From NCBI RefSeq assembly GCF_045679545.1, contig NZ_CP166195.1, forward strand, positions 1,178,001 to 1,242,000: a stretch of DNA of 64,000 bases, given 5' to 3'. A model generated the notes under the pieces. It was not told the origin of the DNA. It saw only the letters and a program-made list of their open reading frames with translations, and made no database searches. Position numbers and translations under genes: made by a program. The DNA is from Enterovibrio sp045679545 (GTDB taxonomy: Bacteria > Pseudomonadota > Gammaproteobacteria > Enterobacterales > Vibrionaceae). Every line of letters begins with the position of its first letter. Position 1 is the stretch's first letter. Below are positions 1 through 9,486 of the stretch, piece by piece.

Positions 1-3000
1 TCGCTGAAAGTCACCCCAGAAGATCATTTCGTCAACTGGCAACAAGACCCATTCGGAAACTATCAAGCCAGATTGGTGTTCCCTGAAAAAACCAAAAAAC
101 TGGAATTTGAAGTGGAAGTGATCGCCGATATGACGGTGATTAACCCTTTCGACTTTTTTATTGAAGAATACGCCGAAACATTCCCATTTGATTATGATGC
201 GCAGCTAAAACGTGAGCTAGAAGCATACCTCCATGTGACCGAACAGTGTGACGAACTGGATGAGTGGATCACCGGTATGGATTTGGGCGAAACACCCATT
301 AATGACTTCCTCGTCGCACTGAACAGCAAGCTAGCGAACGATATTCAATACGGTATTCGTATGGAACCGGGCGTGCAAACTTGCCAAGAAACCCTCACGC
401 TGAAAAAAGGTTCATGCCGTGATACCTCTTGGCTCTTGGTGCAAATTTTGCGTCGTCTCGGTTTGGCCGCGCGATTTGCATCAGGTTATTTGATTCAGCT
501 GACATCTGATGTGAAAGCGCTCGATGGCCCTTCAGGCCCAGAAGAAGATTTCACGGATCTGCATGCATGGTGCGAAGTGTATTTACCGGGTGCAGGTTGG
601 GTAGGTCTCGACCCGACCAGTGGCTTGTTTGCCGGTGAAGGGCATATTCCATTGGCTTGTACACCGGATCCGATTTCCGCTGCTCCAATCAGCGGGAGCA
701 CGGAAAAATGCGAGGTAGAATTCGATTACAGCAACACTGTGATTCGCATTCATGAAGATCCCCGCGTCACCAAGCCTTACACTGACGACGAATGGGAAAA
801 TATCAAAGCGCTTGGTTATGCCGTAGATGCCGAGTTGGAAGAAGGTGATGTGCGCTTAACCATGGGTGGCGAACCGACGTTTGTTTCTGCCGAAGACATG
901 GATTCAGAGCAGTGGAATACCGAGGCGTTGGGCGCAGACAAATTGCGCTTAGCTAAAGATCTGCTGATCAAACTGAAAGACAAGTTTGGGACACATGCTT
1001 TGCTGCATTACGGACAAGGTAAGTGGTATCCAGGCGAAGAGCTGCCACGTTGGGCGTTGGGCTGTTTCTGGCGCACCGACGGTGAAGCCTTATGGCATGA
1101 TCCAGAATTGCTTGCTCGTGTGGATAAAGACTACAAACACACGATTGAAGATGCAGAGAAAATCGGTAAACATTTATGCCAATCCTTGGGGCTCAATTCC
1201 CGTTATCTGCAACCTGCTTATGAAGATTCCCTCTACTACCTATGGATGGAACGTTCTCTGCCTGAGTCGGTTAATCCTCGCAAAGCCAAACTAAGCGATG
1301 ATTTAGAACGTCGACGCTTGGCAAACCTGCTAAGTCGGGGATTGAATACCGTCTCTGGCTACATTCTGCCTATCCAGTTTGATGGGAAAGCGTGGACGAG
1401 TTCACTCTGGCCTGTTCGTTCTGATGTGATCACGCTGATCCCCGGTGACAGCCCAATGGGCTTGCGTCTGCCGATAGGATCGCTGCCGCCAGTGAGCCAG
1501 GAAGAGAGGATTCCTGAGCGCGACCCGTTTGAGCCAAGAGATGAACTTGAGGTTTATTCTTTCGAAAAATCAGATTCGGACAAGCAGAAGCAAGAGTCAG
1601 CACCCGAGCCGCGTGAAACGAAAGAAGTACCCGTGATCATTACTTCGCTGTGTGTTGAGCCAAGGGAAGGGCGAATTCATGTGTTCTTGCCGCCACTCGA
1701 AAAGCTCGAAGACTATGTCGCACTTATTCATCACGTTGAAAAAGCGGCAAAAGCGCTGTCTACCCCTGTGGTGATTGAAGGCTATGAACCACCGAAAGAT
1801 CCGCGTTTGCAGAAGTTTCTGATCACGCCAGATCCGGGCGTCATAGAAGTGAATATTCACCCTGCGACGAATTGGGGCGATTTGATTGATAACACAGAAA
1901 CCCTTTATCAAGCCGCTCATGAATGTCGTCTAGGGACAGAAAAGTTCATGCTAGATGGTCGCCACACTGGTACAGGCGGTGGCAATCACATTACGTTGGG
2001 TGCTGCATCCGCTGCAGACAGTCCGTTTTTGCGCCGACCGGATTTGCTGCGTAGCTTTGTTAACTATTGGCAGCACCACCCCGGGCTCTCTTACCTCTTC
2101 TCCGGCATGTTTGTCGGCCCGACGAGTCAGGCACCACGCCCTGATGAAGGTCGTGAAGAAATGCTCTATGAAATGGAGATAGCGTTCCAAAACTTCCCTG
2201 AAGGGGAGGTGGATCAGCCTTGGTTAGTCGACAGATTAATGCGCAACATGTTGGTGGATATCACCGGAAACACCCACCGCTCTGAGTTCTGTATCGACAA
2301 ATTGTATGCAGCAGGCTCGAGTAGCGGCCGTCAGGGCTTGCTCGAATTCCGTGGTTTTGAAATGCCACCGCATGCGCGTATGTCTCTGGTGCAGATCTTA
2401 CTGGTGCGTTGCTTGGTAGCACGCTTCTGGAAAGCCCCGTATCACAAGCCATTGGTGCGTTGGGGCACGACACTGCACGATAAATTCATGATGCCGCACT
2501 ATGTGTGGGAAGACATCAAAGAAGTGGTGGACGATCTACAGCGTCATGGTTTGCCGTTTAAGCTGGAATGGCTGGCGCCGTTTGAGGAGTTCCGATTCCC
2601 ACATTACGGCAGGCAACAAATCGATGGTATTGAGCTCGAGTTACGTTGGGCGATTGAACCTTGGCATGTGCTGGGAGAAGAAGTCACACAATCGGGCACG
2701 AGTCGATATGTGGATTCTTCTGTCGAGCGTTTGCAAGTCCGCCTAACTGGCTTAACCGAAAATCGCTACGTGCTGTCCTGTAATGGCCGTGGCGTACCGC
2801 TTAAATCAACGGGTCGACAGGGTGAATACATCGCGGCAATTCGCTATCGTGCATGGTCACCACCGTCAGCATTGCACCCAACATTGGGCGTTGATGCACC
2901 ACTGGTGTTTGATTTGATTGATACGTGGAATGGCATGTCGATTGGCGGTTGTACATATCATGTCAGCCACCCTGGCGGCAGGAGCTACGATGATTTGCCG

Positions 3001-3216
3001 GTGAACAGCAATACCGCAGAATCACGACGTGTGAGTCGTTTCACTGATTATGGATTTACACAGGGCCCACTCACGCCGCCACCTGCTTTTAATGCGCTTA
3101 GGGAGTTCTATAATAATCAAGAGCCTCCGAAGCCCATGGCACCACCAAAAGAAGAAATCAGCATTGAATACCCAAACACGCTGGATCTTCGTAAGCAAAG
3201 TGGACGCATTGCGTAA
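1..3216 (+). CDS. Transglutaminase-like / DUF2126 protein, 5' partial
   Basis: The reading frame is open from base 1, so the true start lies outside the window; the visible part is 1071 codons, close to full length for this family. The first third holds a transglutaminase-like core: nucleophile Cys in GSCRDTSWLL (codons near base 412), then His in DLHAWCEVYLPG and Asp in GWVGLDPTSG. The remainder matches the DUF2126 family, including the glycine-rich stretch HTGTGGGNHITLG. Proteins of this kind occur beside circularly permuted ATP-grasp and alpha-E proteins and are thought to act in peptide synthesis or modification; the substrate is unknown. The next two genes are those partners on the same strand, 83 bp and then 0 bp apart, so this is the first visible gene of a three-gene operon. 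Family assignment is firm; the function is inferred. Confidence 0.9.
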   Translation, partial: SLKVTPEDHFVNWQQDPFGNYQARLVFPEKTKKLEFEVEVIADMTVINPFDFFIEEYAETFPFDYDAQLKRELEAYLHVTEQCDELDEWITGMDLGETPINDFLVALNSKLANDIQYGIRMEPGVQTCQETLTLKKGSCRDTSWLLVQILRRLGLAARFASGYLIQLTSDVKALDGPSGPEEDFTDLHAWCEVYLPGAGWVGLDPTSGLFAGEGHIPLACTPDPISAAPISGSTEKCEVEFDYSNTVIRIHEDPRVTKPYTDDEWENIKALGYAVDAELEEGDVRLTMGGEPTFVSAEDMDSEQWNTEALGADKLRLAKDLLIKLKDKFGTHALLHYGQGKWYPGEELPRWALGCFWRTDGEALWHDPELLARVDKDYKHTIEDAEKIGKHLCQSLGLNSRYLQPAYEDSLYYLWMERSLPESVNPRKAKLSDDLERRRLANLLSRGLNTVSGYILPIQFDGKAWTSSLWPVRSDVITLIPGDSPMGLRLPIGSLPPVSQEERIPERDPFEPRDELEVYSFEKSDSDKQKQESAPEPRETKEVPVIITSLCVEPREGRIHVFLPPLEKLEDYVALIHHVEKAAKALSTPVVIEGYEPPKDPRLQKFLITPDPGVIEVNIHPATNWGDLIDNTETLYQAAHECRLGTEKFMLDGRHTGTGGGNHITLGAASAADSPFLRRPDLLRSFVNYWQHHPGLSYLFSGMFVGPTSQAPRPDEGREEMLYEMEIAFQNFPEGEVDQPWLVDRLMRNMLVDITGNTHRSEFCIDKLYAAGSSSGRQGLLEFRGFEMPPHARMSLVQILLVRCLVARFWKAPYHKPLVRWGTTLHDKFMMPHYVWEDIKEVVDDLQRHGLPFKLEWLAPFEEFRFPHYGRQQIDGIELELRWAIEPWHVLGEEVTQSGTSRYVDSSVERLQVRLTGLTENRYVLSCNGRGVPLKSTGRQGEYIAAIRYRAWSPPSALHPTLGVDAPLVFDLIDTWNGMSIGGCTYHVSHPGGRSYDDLPVNSNTAESRRVSRFTDYGFTQGPLTPPPAFNALREFYNNQEPPKPMAPPKEEISIEYPNTLDLRKQSGRIA

Positions 3217-3299
3217 ACCTGAGACGTTAGGGTGTGATCATTTTATGATTTATCAGGTAACGTATACCGATATGCATTGCTAAGGTTGTAAAAACAATA

Positions 3300-5876
3300 A
3301 TGATGAATCAGTCAGATTCTGAAAATAGCGGGGCGGCGGTGAACGCGCCCCTGCTTTATCCTTCTCAAACGCAAGGAGATGCGTTCGATGAGGTTTATGA
3401 CGTCAATTTCCAGACGAAGAAACATTGGTTACCCGTTTTATCTCACATTACGCAGCTCAAAGAAGAGAGAGTGTGGGAGTTGCATCGCCGTGCGCAACGC
3501 ATCCTTCGAGATGATGGCGCAACGTATGATCTGAAGAATGATCCCCTATCGCCGGATGTGTGGTCGTTAGATATCATTCCTAATGTCCTCAATATTGAGC
3601 AATGGCGGATCGCAGAAAAAGGACTCAAGCAGCGCTCTGAGCTGTTCGATCTGATTTTGAAAGACATCTATGGCGAACAACGCTTAATCAAAGAAGGCAT
3701 TGTTCCAGCCGAGCTGATTTTCAACCATCCCGATTTTATTCGTCAGTGTCACGGCCTTGAAATACCGGGCGTGAAAAGGCTGATCTTGCACGCCTGTGAT
3801 CTGGTTCGCGACATCAATGGCAACTTCATTGTGATTGGCGATCAAACCCAAGCGCCTGTAGGCGCGGGGTATGCGCTAGAAAATCGCACCGTGATTTCGC
3901 GCGTGTTACCTGCGGTGTTTCGTCAAAGTCATGTTCGGCGCCTGTCCGGATTTTTCCAAACGCTAAGAACAACACTGACGCAGTTAGCCGCCCATAAAAC
4001 GGATGATCCAAAAATCGTGCTACTCACGGTTGGGTCTTCAAGCAGCACCTACTATGAGCACGCTTACCTAGCTAACTATCTGGGTTACCCCTTGGTGCAA
4101 GCGGGTGATTTGACGGTACGAAACGGCAAAGTATGGCTGAAGTCGCTGAACGGTTTGTCGCCTGTTGATGTGATACTGCGCCGAACCGATGACAGAGATT
4201 GCGATCAGGTTGAACTGAATGCGAACTCAATATCGGGTGTACCGGGGCTGCTTGAAGTCGTACGAAACGGCAACGTCATTCTTGCAAACCCCCTTGGCAG
4301 TGCCGTATTAGAGTCATCGGCCTTAATGGCATTTTTGCCGCGTATCAGTCAGTTTTTCTTAAACGCGCCGTTGTTGCTCGAAAACGTTGAAACGCGCTGG
4401 TGTGGTGATGCGCAAGCGTTGAATTATGTCGAAAATAACCTCGACAACTTGATCATCAAACCCGCGTATCGGCGCTCAAAAGGCCGTTCGATATACGGCC
4501 ACTGTCTGACGCCAGAACAAAAGCAAAAGACGTTGGAAAAAATCCGCGCCAACCCAAGCGCCTATGTTGCGCAGAATTATGTGCCCGGTTCACTGGTGCC
4601 GGTTTGGGCCAATGCTACCCTTGAAGCGAGACCCAGCCTGCTGAAAGCTTTTGTGGTTGCCGACAATGATGGCTATTCCGTCATGCCCGGTGGCTTAAGC
4701 CGTGTGGCTGAATCTCAGCAAGATTACATGGTCACCCGTTTGTCAGGCTCGTTGAGCAAAGACTTTTGGGTGACCGGAGATAAGCCAGATCTCACGCATC
4801 AGTCATTGCTTGAAAACATCAAAATTGACGACGTGCAGGAAGGAAATATCCCAAGCCGCGTCGTTGATAACTTCTTCTGGTTTGGCCGCTATGCCGAACG
4901 TGCCGAGATGAGTATTCGCTTATTGCGCGTGGTGTTCAAGCAGCTAAACGGCATTGAATTGCTCGAACCGGAAAGTCGCGATGTGTTGCTCAAAGCGGTG
5001 TCGTATCAAACCACTTGTTTACCCGGCTTTGTCAAAGGTGAGCAATCGATGTTTGACAACCCAGAAGTAGAACTTGCCGATCTGGTGGTGAATGGCAACC
5101 GTGTGGGCTCAGTGAAATCGAATCTGTTGGCCATGTTGGCGTGTGGCGAACAGGTGCGAGAGCGTCTTTCTGCCGACACCCGTATTGTTCTCAACAAGCT
5201 CAGGGATAACTTGAACGAACTCGACAGAGCATTCATTCATGGTTTGCCTGAAGCGCCGGAAGAGTCGTTAGATAATTTAGTGACTTCGCTGCTTGCGCTG
5301 TCGGGCTTGAGCAATGAAAGCATGCTGCGAGGGCAAGACTGGTTGTTCCTGCAAATGGGGCATTGCACTGAGTGTGCTATTCAAACCGCGAAGTTGCTCA
5401 AATCAACGCTGGAGCCCCGTTTAGAAGGGGTTGCGCAGCAACAAGTGTTGGAGTCAGTGTTGCTAAGTGTTGAAGCCTTGATCTCCTTCCGTCGCCGCTA
5501 TCGCACCAAAGCGCGTGTGTCGTTTGGTTTGGATCTTTTGATGGTGGATGGCACTAACCCACGCTCTCTGGTGTTCCAGATCCAGCGCTTGTTAGAATTC
5601 CTCGCGCTCTTGCCAAATCCAACCACCTATATTCCGGGTGGGCTGACCAATGAAAATCGATTGGTGCTGAAAACGCTGAGCGAAATTCAATTGACGGATC
5701 TCGAAACCTTATCAGTGTCGAATACTAAAAGTCAGAAGCGAGAAGCCTTGTCATTGCTCATGACGCAAGTCGCGGATCAACTCGAACTCTTTACTTCAAT
5801 CATCGGCGATAAATACTTCGATCACACCGCTGGGCCTCAGCAGTTGATCAAGCCAAAATGGAAATTGGATGTATGA
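3300..5876 (+). CDS. Circularly permuted ATP-grasp / alpha-E domain fusion protein
   Basis: An 858-aa protein. The N-terminal ~510 residues match the circularly permuted ATP-grasp type 2 family (formerly DUF404/DUF407), with typical segments such as VILRRTDDRDCDQVEL and NLIIKPAYRRSKGRS. From about residue 517 an alpha-E domain (formerly DUF403) begins at VDNFFWFGRYAERAEMS and runs to the C-terminus. In many bacteria the two domains are separate neighbouring genes; here they are fused. ATP-grasp enzymes form amide bonds through acyl-phosphates, so a peptide ligase role is likely, with alpha-E of unknown function. The stop overlaps the start of the next gene in an ATGA, which supports translational coupling. 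No signal peptide is seen, so the protein is probably cytoplasmic. Confidence 0.9.
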   Translation: MMNQSDSENSGAAVNAPLLYPSQTQGDAFDEVYDVNFQTKKHWLPVLSHITQLKEERVWELHRRAQRILRDDGATYDLKNDPLSPDVWSLDIIPNVLNIEQWRIAEKGLKQRSELFDLILKDIYGEQRLIKEGIVPAELIFNHPDFIRQCHGLEIPGVKRLILHACDLVRDINGNFIVIGDQTQAPVGAGYALENRTVISRVLPAVFRQSHVRRLSGFFQTLRTTLTQLAAHKTDDPKIVLLTVGSSSSTYYEHAYLANYLGYPLVQAGDLTVRNGKVWLKSLNGLSPVDVILRRTDDRDCDQVELNANSISGVPGLLEVVRNGNVILANPLGSAVLESSALMAFLPRISQFFLNAPLLLENVETRWCGDAQALNYVENNLDNLIIKPAYRRSKGRSIYGHCLTPEQKQKTLEKIRANPSAYVAQNYVPGSLVPVWANATLEARPSLLKAFVVADNDGYSVMPGGLSRVAESQQDYMVTRLSGSLSKDFWVTGDKPDLTHQSLLENIKIDDVQEGNIPSRVVDNFFWFGRYAERAEMSIRLLRVVFKQLNGIELLEPESRDVLLKAVSYQTTCLPGFVKGEQSMFDNPEVELADLVVNGNRVGSVKSNLLAMLACGEQVRERLSADTRIVLNKLRDNLNELDRAFIHGLPEAPEESLDNLVTSLLALSGLSNESMLRGQDWLFLQMGHCTECAIQTAKLLKSTLEPRLEGVAQQQVLESVLLSVEALISFRRRYRTKARVSFGLDLLMVDGTNPRSLVFQIQRLLEFLALLPNPTTYIPGGLTNENRLVLKTLSEIQLTDLETLSVSNTKSQKREALSLLMTQVADQLELFTSIIGDKYFDHTAGPQQLIKPKWKLDV

Positions 5877-6754
5877 AGTATAAAGTCCGACATATAACAA
5901 GCTACGCTTACAGCTCACCCGTGACGCTTTGCTACAACATGGCGCATTTGGTGCCGCGAGACACGGAAAATCAACGCTGTTTTAACCGCATGATCCATGT
6001 GTCACCGACGCCTGTGTATCAAAATGAAGGGGTGGATTACTTCGGCAATCAAACCTTCTATTTCTCGATTCAAGAGCCGCATCAAACGCTAACAATTGAT
6101 GTGATCAGTTATCTGGATGTGCAGCCTACCCAATGGCATTCTCTGATTGGCACTCACACGTTAACGTGTGGACAACTGCGTCAAATCTTGGCGGAGGCCG
6201 CCAGCGAAGAAGCCAGAATGGCGATTGAATACAGCCTTGATTCACTGCAAATTCGTCGCTCTGAGAAACTAAGGGGTTTTGTCGCTGAACTGTTTGTTGA
6301 TCACGCCCCCGTTCTTCAAGCTGCCAATGCGTTGATGAATAAAATCTTTACCGAATTTACCTTTGATCCCACGGCGACAGATGTGACTACGCCACCTGAA
6401 AAGGTATTAGAACAAAAACGCGGGGTATGTCAGGACTACGCGCAATTGGCGATCGGTTGTTTACGCTCGGTGGGATTGGCGGCGCGCTACATGAGTGGTT
6501 ACATTGAAACCCTTCCGCCAGAAGGCCAAGAGCGGCTGGTGGGCGCGGATGCCTCTCATGCATGGTTCGCGATCTTTATTCCGGATCTTGGCTGGGTTGA
6601 ATTCGATCCCACCAACAACATTTTGGCGAGTGACCAACATATTGTGACTGGTTGGGGCAGGGACTATGCCGATATTACGCCACTGCAAGGGGTCGTCTTT
6701 GAAGGGGGCGATAGCCATAGCCTGAGTGTGTCAGTCGATGTGATGCGAATATAG
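5873..6754 (+). CDS. Transglutaminase family protein
   Basis: A 293-aa protein with an N-terminal beta-rich domain starting KYKVRHITSYAYSSPV, then a transglutaminase core: catalytic Cys in KRGVCQDYAQLAIGC, His in DASHAWFAIF, and Asp in WVEFDPTNN. The ATG at 5873 overlaps the upstream TGA (ATGA); an in-frame ATG at 5858 is less likely because it lies deeper inside the upstream gene. It may act as a protease or amidase on a peptide product made by the ATP-grasp partner, which is an inference from the recurring gene neighbourhood. It is the last gene of the operon; a strong hairpin terminator follows. Confidence 0.9.
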   Translation: MKYKVRHITSYAYSSPVTLCYNMAHLVPRDTENQRCFNRMIHVSPTPVYQNEGVDYFGNQTFYFSIQEPHQTLTIDVISYLDVQPTQWHSLIGTHTLTCGQLRQILAEAASEEARMAIEYSLDSLQIRRSEKLRGFVAELFVDHAPVLQAANALMNKIFTEFTFDPTATDVTTPPEKVLEQKRGVCQDYAQLAIGCLRSVGLAARYMSGYIETLPPEGQERLVGADASHAWFAIFIPDLGWVEFDPTNNILASDQHIVTGWGRDYADITPLQGVVFEGGDSHSLSVSVDVMRI

Positions 6755-6822
6755 CTATTTGCGAAACGCATCGCCGGATGTCGACAAGCTCGCTTTTACA
6801 ACATCGAACGAGCACAAAAGAG

Positions 6823-6853
6823 AAAGACCCCGCAGTTGGCCTGCGGGGTCTTT
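6823..6853. terminator. Bidirectional intrinsic terminator
   Basis: A perfect 13-bp stem (AAAGACCCCGCAG / CTGCGGGGTCTTT) with a 5-nt loop, T-rich on the right side and A-rich on the left. It sits between the convergent transglutaminase operon and the sulfo-lyase operon and can end both. Confidence 0.9.
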
Positions 6854-6879
6854 TTTATTGCGCGGTTAGCGAGTGGAAA

Positions 6880-8049
6880 TTATGCGCTTCGGTACAGCTT
6901 GGTCAGTACGAATTCACGGTGACCAAGTGATTCAGCAGCGGTGTAACGACCGTTCGCCGTGCGAAGTGTCATGTCGATCAGGGCATCACCCGCTGAGTCC
7001 ATGTTCAATTCGCGGCGCAAAATACCAGACACATCCACATCAATGTGCTCGCCCATGGTGCGCACAGTACGTGGGTTGGCGGTGATCTTGATAACCGGCA
7101 CAATCGGGTTGCCAATCACGTTACCTTGCCCCGTTGGGAATAGGTGAACGGCAAAGCCTGCTGCGGCTTGCAAGGTGACACACTCTGCCGCGGCAGAAGA
7201 GGTATCCATGAAGTACAAGCCAGGGCCTGCTGCTGGGCGTTCAGCTGGCGCAAGCACATCAACAAACTGGGTGGTTTTACCGATTTTCTGGTAGTTACCA
7301 AACGCTTTTTCTTCGATGGTGGTTAAGCCGCCTAAGATGTTGCCTTTGGTCGGTTGGCTGTCAGATAAATCCGAGGTTTTGTGTGGTTCGATAACCTCGT
7401 CCATGTAAGCCTGCCACGTGTCCAAGAACTTCTGGCCGATCTCTTCGTTAATCGCGCGTTTTGCACAGATGGTTTCAGCACCCGTTAGCTCAGAGGTTTC
7501 ACCAAAACACAGGGTTGCACCTTGTGCAGACAGTTTGTCACACAAGTTACCCACGGTTGGGTTGGCAGCAAGGCCTGAGGTGGTATCAGACTCGCCACAT
7601 TTCATGGAGATCCAAAGCTCGCTGATGTCGCACTCTTCACGTGTAATTTCACTGGCGGCCTGCACGTACTCTTTAGCAACGCGAGACGCGGAAGCAATGG
7701 TGTTGATGTCGCCGTTTTGCTCAATAGCAAAACCTTGAACCGGTTTGCCTGACGCCGCAATGCCTTCAACAACACGTGCCGTCCACTCAGGCTCGATACC
7801 GATAACCACAACCGCTGCCACGTTCGGGTTACAGCCCGTGCCGATCAGAGTGCGGAAGTGCAATTCCAGATCTTCACCGAACTGCAAACGTCCATATGGG
7901 TGTGGGATCGCCATGGTGCCTTTGATGTTGTTTGCGACGGCTTCACATGCTGCATTCGAGAGATCATCCAAAGGGAGAATGATGGTGTGATTGCGGACAC
8001 CGACACGACCATTTTCGCGGCGATAGCCCATAAAAGTTGTATTGCTCAT
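6880..8049 (-). CDS. suyB: (2R)-3-sulfolactate sulfo-lyase large subunit (SuyB-like, UxaA family)
   Basis: A 389-aa protein of the altronate/galactarate dehydratase (UxaA) C-terminal family. It opens with FMGYRRENGRVGVRNH and has cysteine-containing iron-site segments such as LIGTGCNPN and SMKCGESDTTSG. Its small partner is the separate SAF-domain gene directly upstream (2 nt apart), which is the SuyA/SuyB arrangement rather than the fused altronate dehydratase. SuyAB splits sulfolactate to pyruvate and sulfite. The ATG at 8049 is chosen because AGGTGG lies 6 nt upstream; a GTG at 8058 would overlap suyA. Altronate or a related sugar acid is the main alternative substrate, but the dehydrogenases and TRAP transporter in the same operon favour the sulfonate route. 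Confidence 0.82.
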   Translation of the reverse strand: MSNTTFMGYRRENGRVGVRNHTIILPLDDLSNAACEAVANNIKGTMAIPHPYGRLQFGEDLELHFRTLIGTGCNPNVAAVVVIGIEPEWTARVVEGIAASGKPVQGFAIEQNGDINTIASASRVAKEYVQAASEITREECDISELWISMKCGESDTTSGLAANPTVGNLCDKLSAQGATLCFGETSELTGAETICAKRAINEEIGQKFLDTWQAYMDEVIEPHKTSDLSDSQPTKGNILGGLTTIEEKAFGNYQKIGKTTQFVDVLAPAERPAAGPGLYFMDTSSAAAECVTLQAAAGFAVHLFPTGQGNVIGNPIVPVIKITANPRTVRTMGEHIDVDVSGILRRELNMDSAGDALIDMTLRTANGRYTAAESLGHREFVLTKLYRSA

Positions 8050-8051
8050 GG

Positions 8052-8339
8052 TTACCACCTCTTCGTTTTCACGTTTTGAACGTGGACATGTCCGCCTTTA
8101 GGGATGTCCGCGATTGCTTTGCCAATGTCGTTGTCGTACTTCAAAATCGTATCGCCTTCTTTGATGTCATTCAGCGCGACTTTATGACCCAAAGGAATGG
8201 GGTCGAGCGATACGACTTCAATGGTTTGGTCAGTATCCATGACCCATCCGACAAGCGTTTGGCCAGCTTCAATGCCCTCAACCACTATCACGCCGACGGA
8301 GTCGGTCGAATCGTGGACGAGAAAATCTGGTGTTTGCAT
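8052..8339 (-). CDS. suyA: (2R)-3-sulfolactate sulfo-lyase small subunit (SuyA-like, SAF domain)
   Basis: A 95-aa SAF-domain protein containing DPIPLGHKVALNDIKEGD and YDNDIGKAIADIPKGGHVHV, the pattern of the N-terminal UxaA/SuyA domain that closes over the substrate of the large subunit. The ATG at 8339 has AAGGAG 7 nt upstream; an ATG at 8345 is only 1 nt from that site and is less likely. It is followed 2 nt later by suyB, so the two subunits should be made in equal amounts. Confidence 0.82.
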   Translation of the reverse strand: MQTPDFLVHDSTDSVGVIVVEGIEAGQTLVGWVMDTDQTIEVVSLDPIPLGHKVALNDIKEGDTILKYDNDIGKAIADIPKGGHVHVQNVKTKRW

Positions 8340-8408
8340 TTTCATCTCCTTTTGAATAAACGTGTAGATGTTGCGCGTTACGTAAACATCGGTATTTCGT
8401 TTCTTGGG

Positions 8409-9428
8409 TTACCCTTCGGGCAGCAGCACAACCTTGGCGGCGGCAATACGTCCGTTAAGTAAGTCGTCAAAAGCGTCCGCACCTTCACTGAGCGGGCGTT
8501 CTTGAATCCAGTCCAACGCGCCAAGCGCGCCGTTATGCATGGCTTCCACTGTGGCGCGGAAGTCTTGCATGGTGTAGGTGTAACTGCCTGCAAAGGTGAC
8601 TTCTTGCAGGGTGAACTTGCGTATATCTAAGCCTTCAAGACTGTCTTGAAGACCAACATGAATGATCACACCGCCGGGTTTGACTGCCGCAGAAGCACCC
8701 ATGCGGGTGTGTTTGTTACCCACACAATCCACCACCAAATCCATGCTGTTATCGGCAACCAACGGGTTGCTGGTGGGATCGAACACAGTGCACACTGCAG
8801 CGTTGTTTACCGTGTCTCGGCGCAGTGCATTGGTTTCTGCTAGATAAATCTGACGACAACCTTGTGCATGCAGTGACAAAGCGGCGGCTAAACCGACCGC
8901 ACCGCCGCCGTAAACCAAGGCTTTGCTTTCTGCCAATGGACGAGTGATTAAATTCGCGCCTTTGGTTACGGCGTGCCAACCTGTTGCGATGGGCTCCGCG
9001 AGGGATGCCGTTGCGAGGGACATGCCTTCTGGCACGGCCACAAGGTTGCGTCTTGGAATCGCCACGTATTCGGCAAACGCTCCTTGTCTGGGTGTCATGG
9101 AAATAATTTCGCGTTGCTGGCATTGGTTGGTAAGCCCGGTTGTGCAATATCCGCAGGTGCCACAACTGACTAAGGGGTTGATGACTACGGCTTGCCCATC
9201 TAAGTCGCTGTGCTGATCCGATGCACTACTGCGCACAATGCCAGCCCCTTCGTGACCTAATATCAGCGGGGCAGGGCGACGTTCGTCATGACCTAGGTAG
9301 GCATGAAGATCGGAGCCGCAAATACCCACTGCGCCAATTTGCACCAGCACTTCGCCATCTTTTGGCTCAGGCATGGCCTCGTCGCGAAATGTCATTTCTT
9401 TTGGGCCTGTGTATACCAGTGCTTTCAT
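8409..9428 (-). CDS. hpsP: Zinc-dependent alcohol dehydrogenase, candidate DHPS 2-dehydrogenase
   Basis: A medium-chain dehydrogenase of about 339 aa. Catalytic zinc residues are seen in GICGSDLHAY and LILGHEGAG, and the structural-zinc cysteines in CGTCGYCTTGLTNQC; a Rossmann segment LVYGGGAVGLAAALS follows. AAAGG lies 9 nt before the ATG at 9428 and directly abuts the ATG at 9437, so 9428 is preferred. In Cupriavidus the HpsO/HpsP pair oxidises C2 of DHPS and so interconverts its enantiomers through a ketone. Assignment to HpsP rests on the operon partners; the sequence alone shows only a zinc polyol dehydrogenase. Confidence 0.65.
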   Translation of the reverse strand: MKALVYTGPKEMTFRDEAMPEPKDGEVLVQIGAVGICGSDLHAYLGHDERRPAPLILGHEGAGIVRSSASDQHSDLDGQAVVINPLVSCGTCGYCTTGLTNQCQQREIISMTPRQGAFAEYVAIPRRNLVAVPEGMSLATASLAEPIATGWHAVTKGANLITRPLAESKALVYGGGAVGLAAALSLHAQGCRQIYLAETNALRRDTVNNAAVCTVFDPTSNPLVADNSMDLVVDCVGNKHTRMGASAAVKPGGVIIHVGLQDSLEGLDIRKFTLQEVTFAGSYTYTMQDFRATVEAMHNGALGALDWIQERPLSEGADAFDDLLNGRIAAAKVVLLPEG

Positions 9429-9486
9429 GTCGCTCATCCTTTGGGTACGTTCACGCGTTTACTTGCTGCTATGGCGCTGTTAGCGG

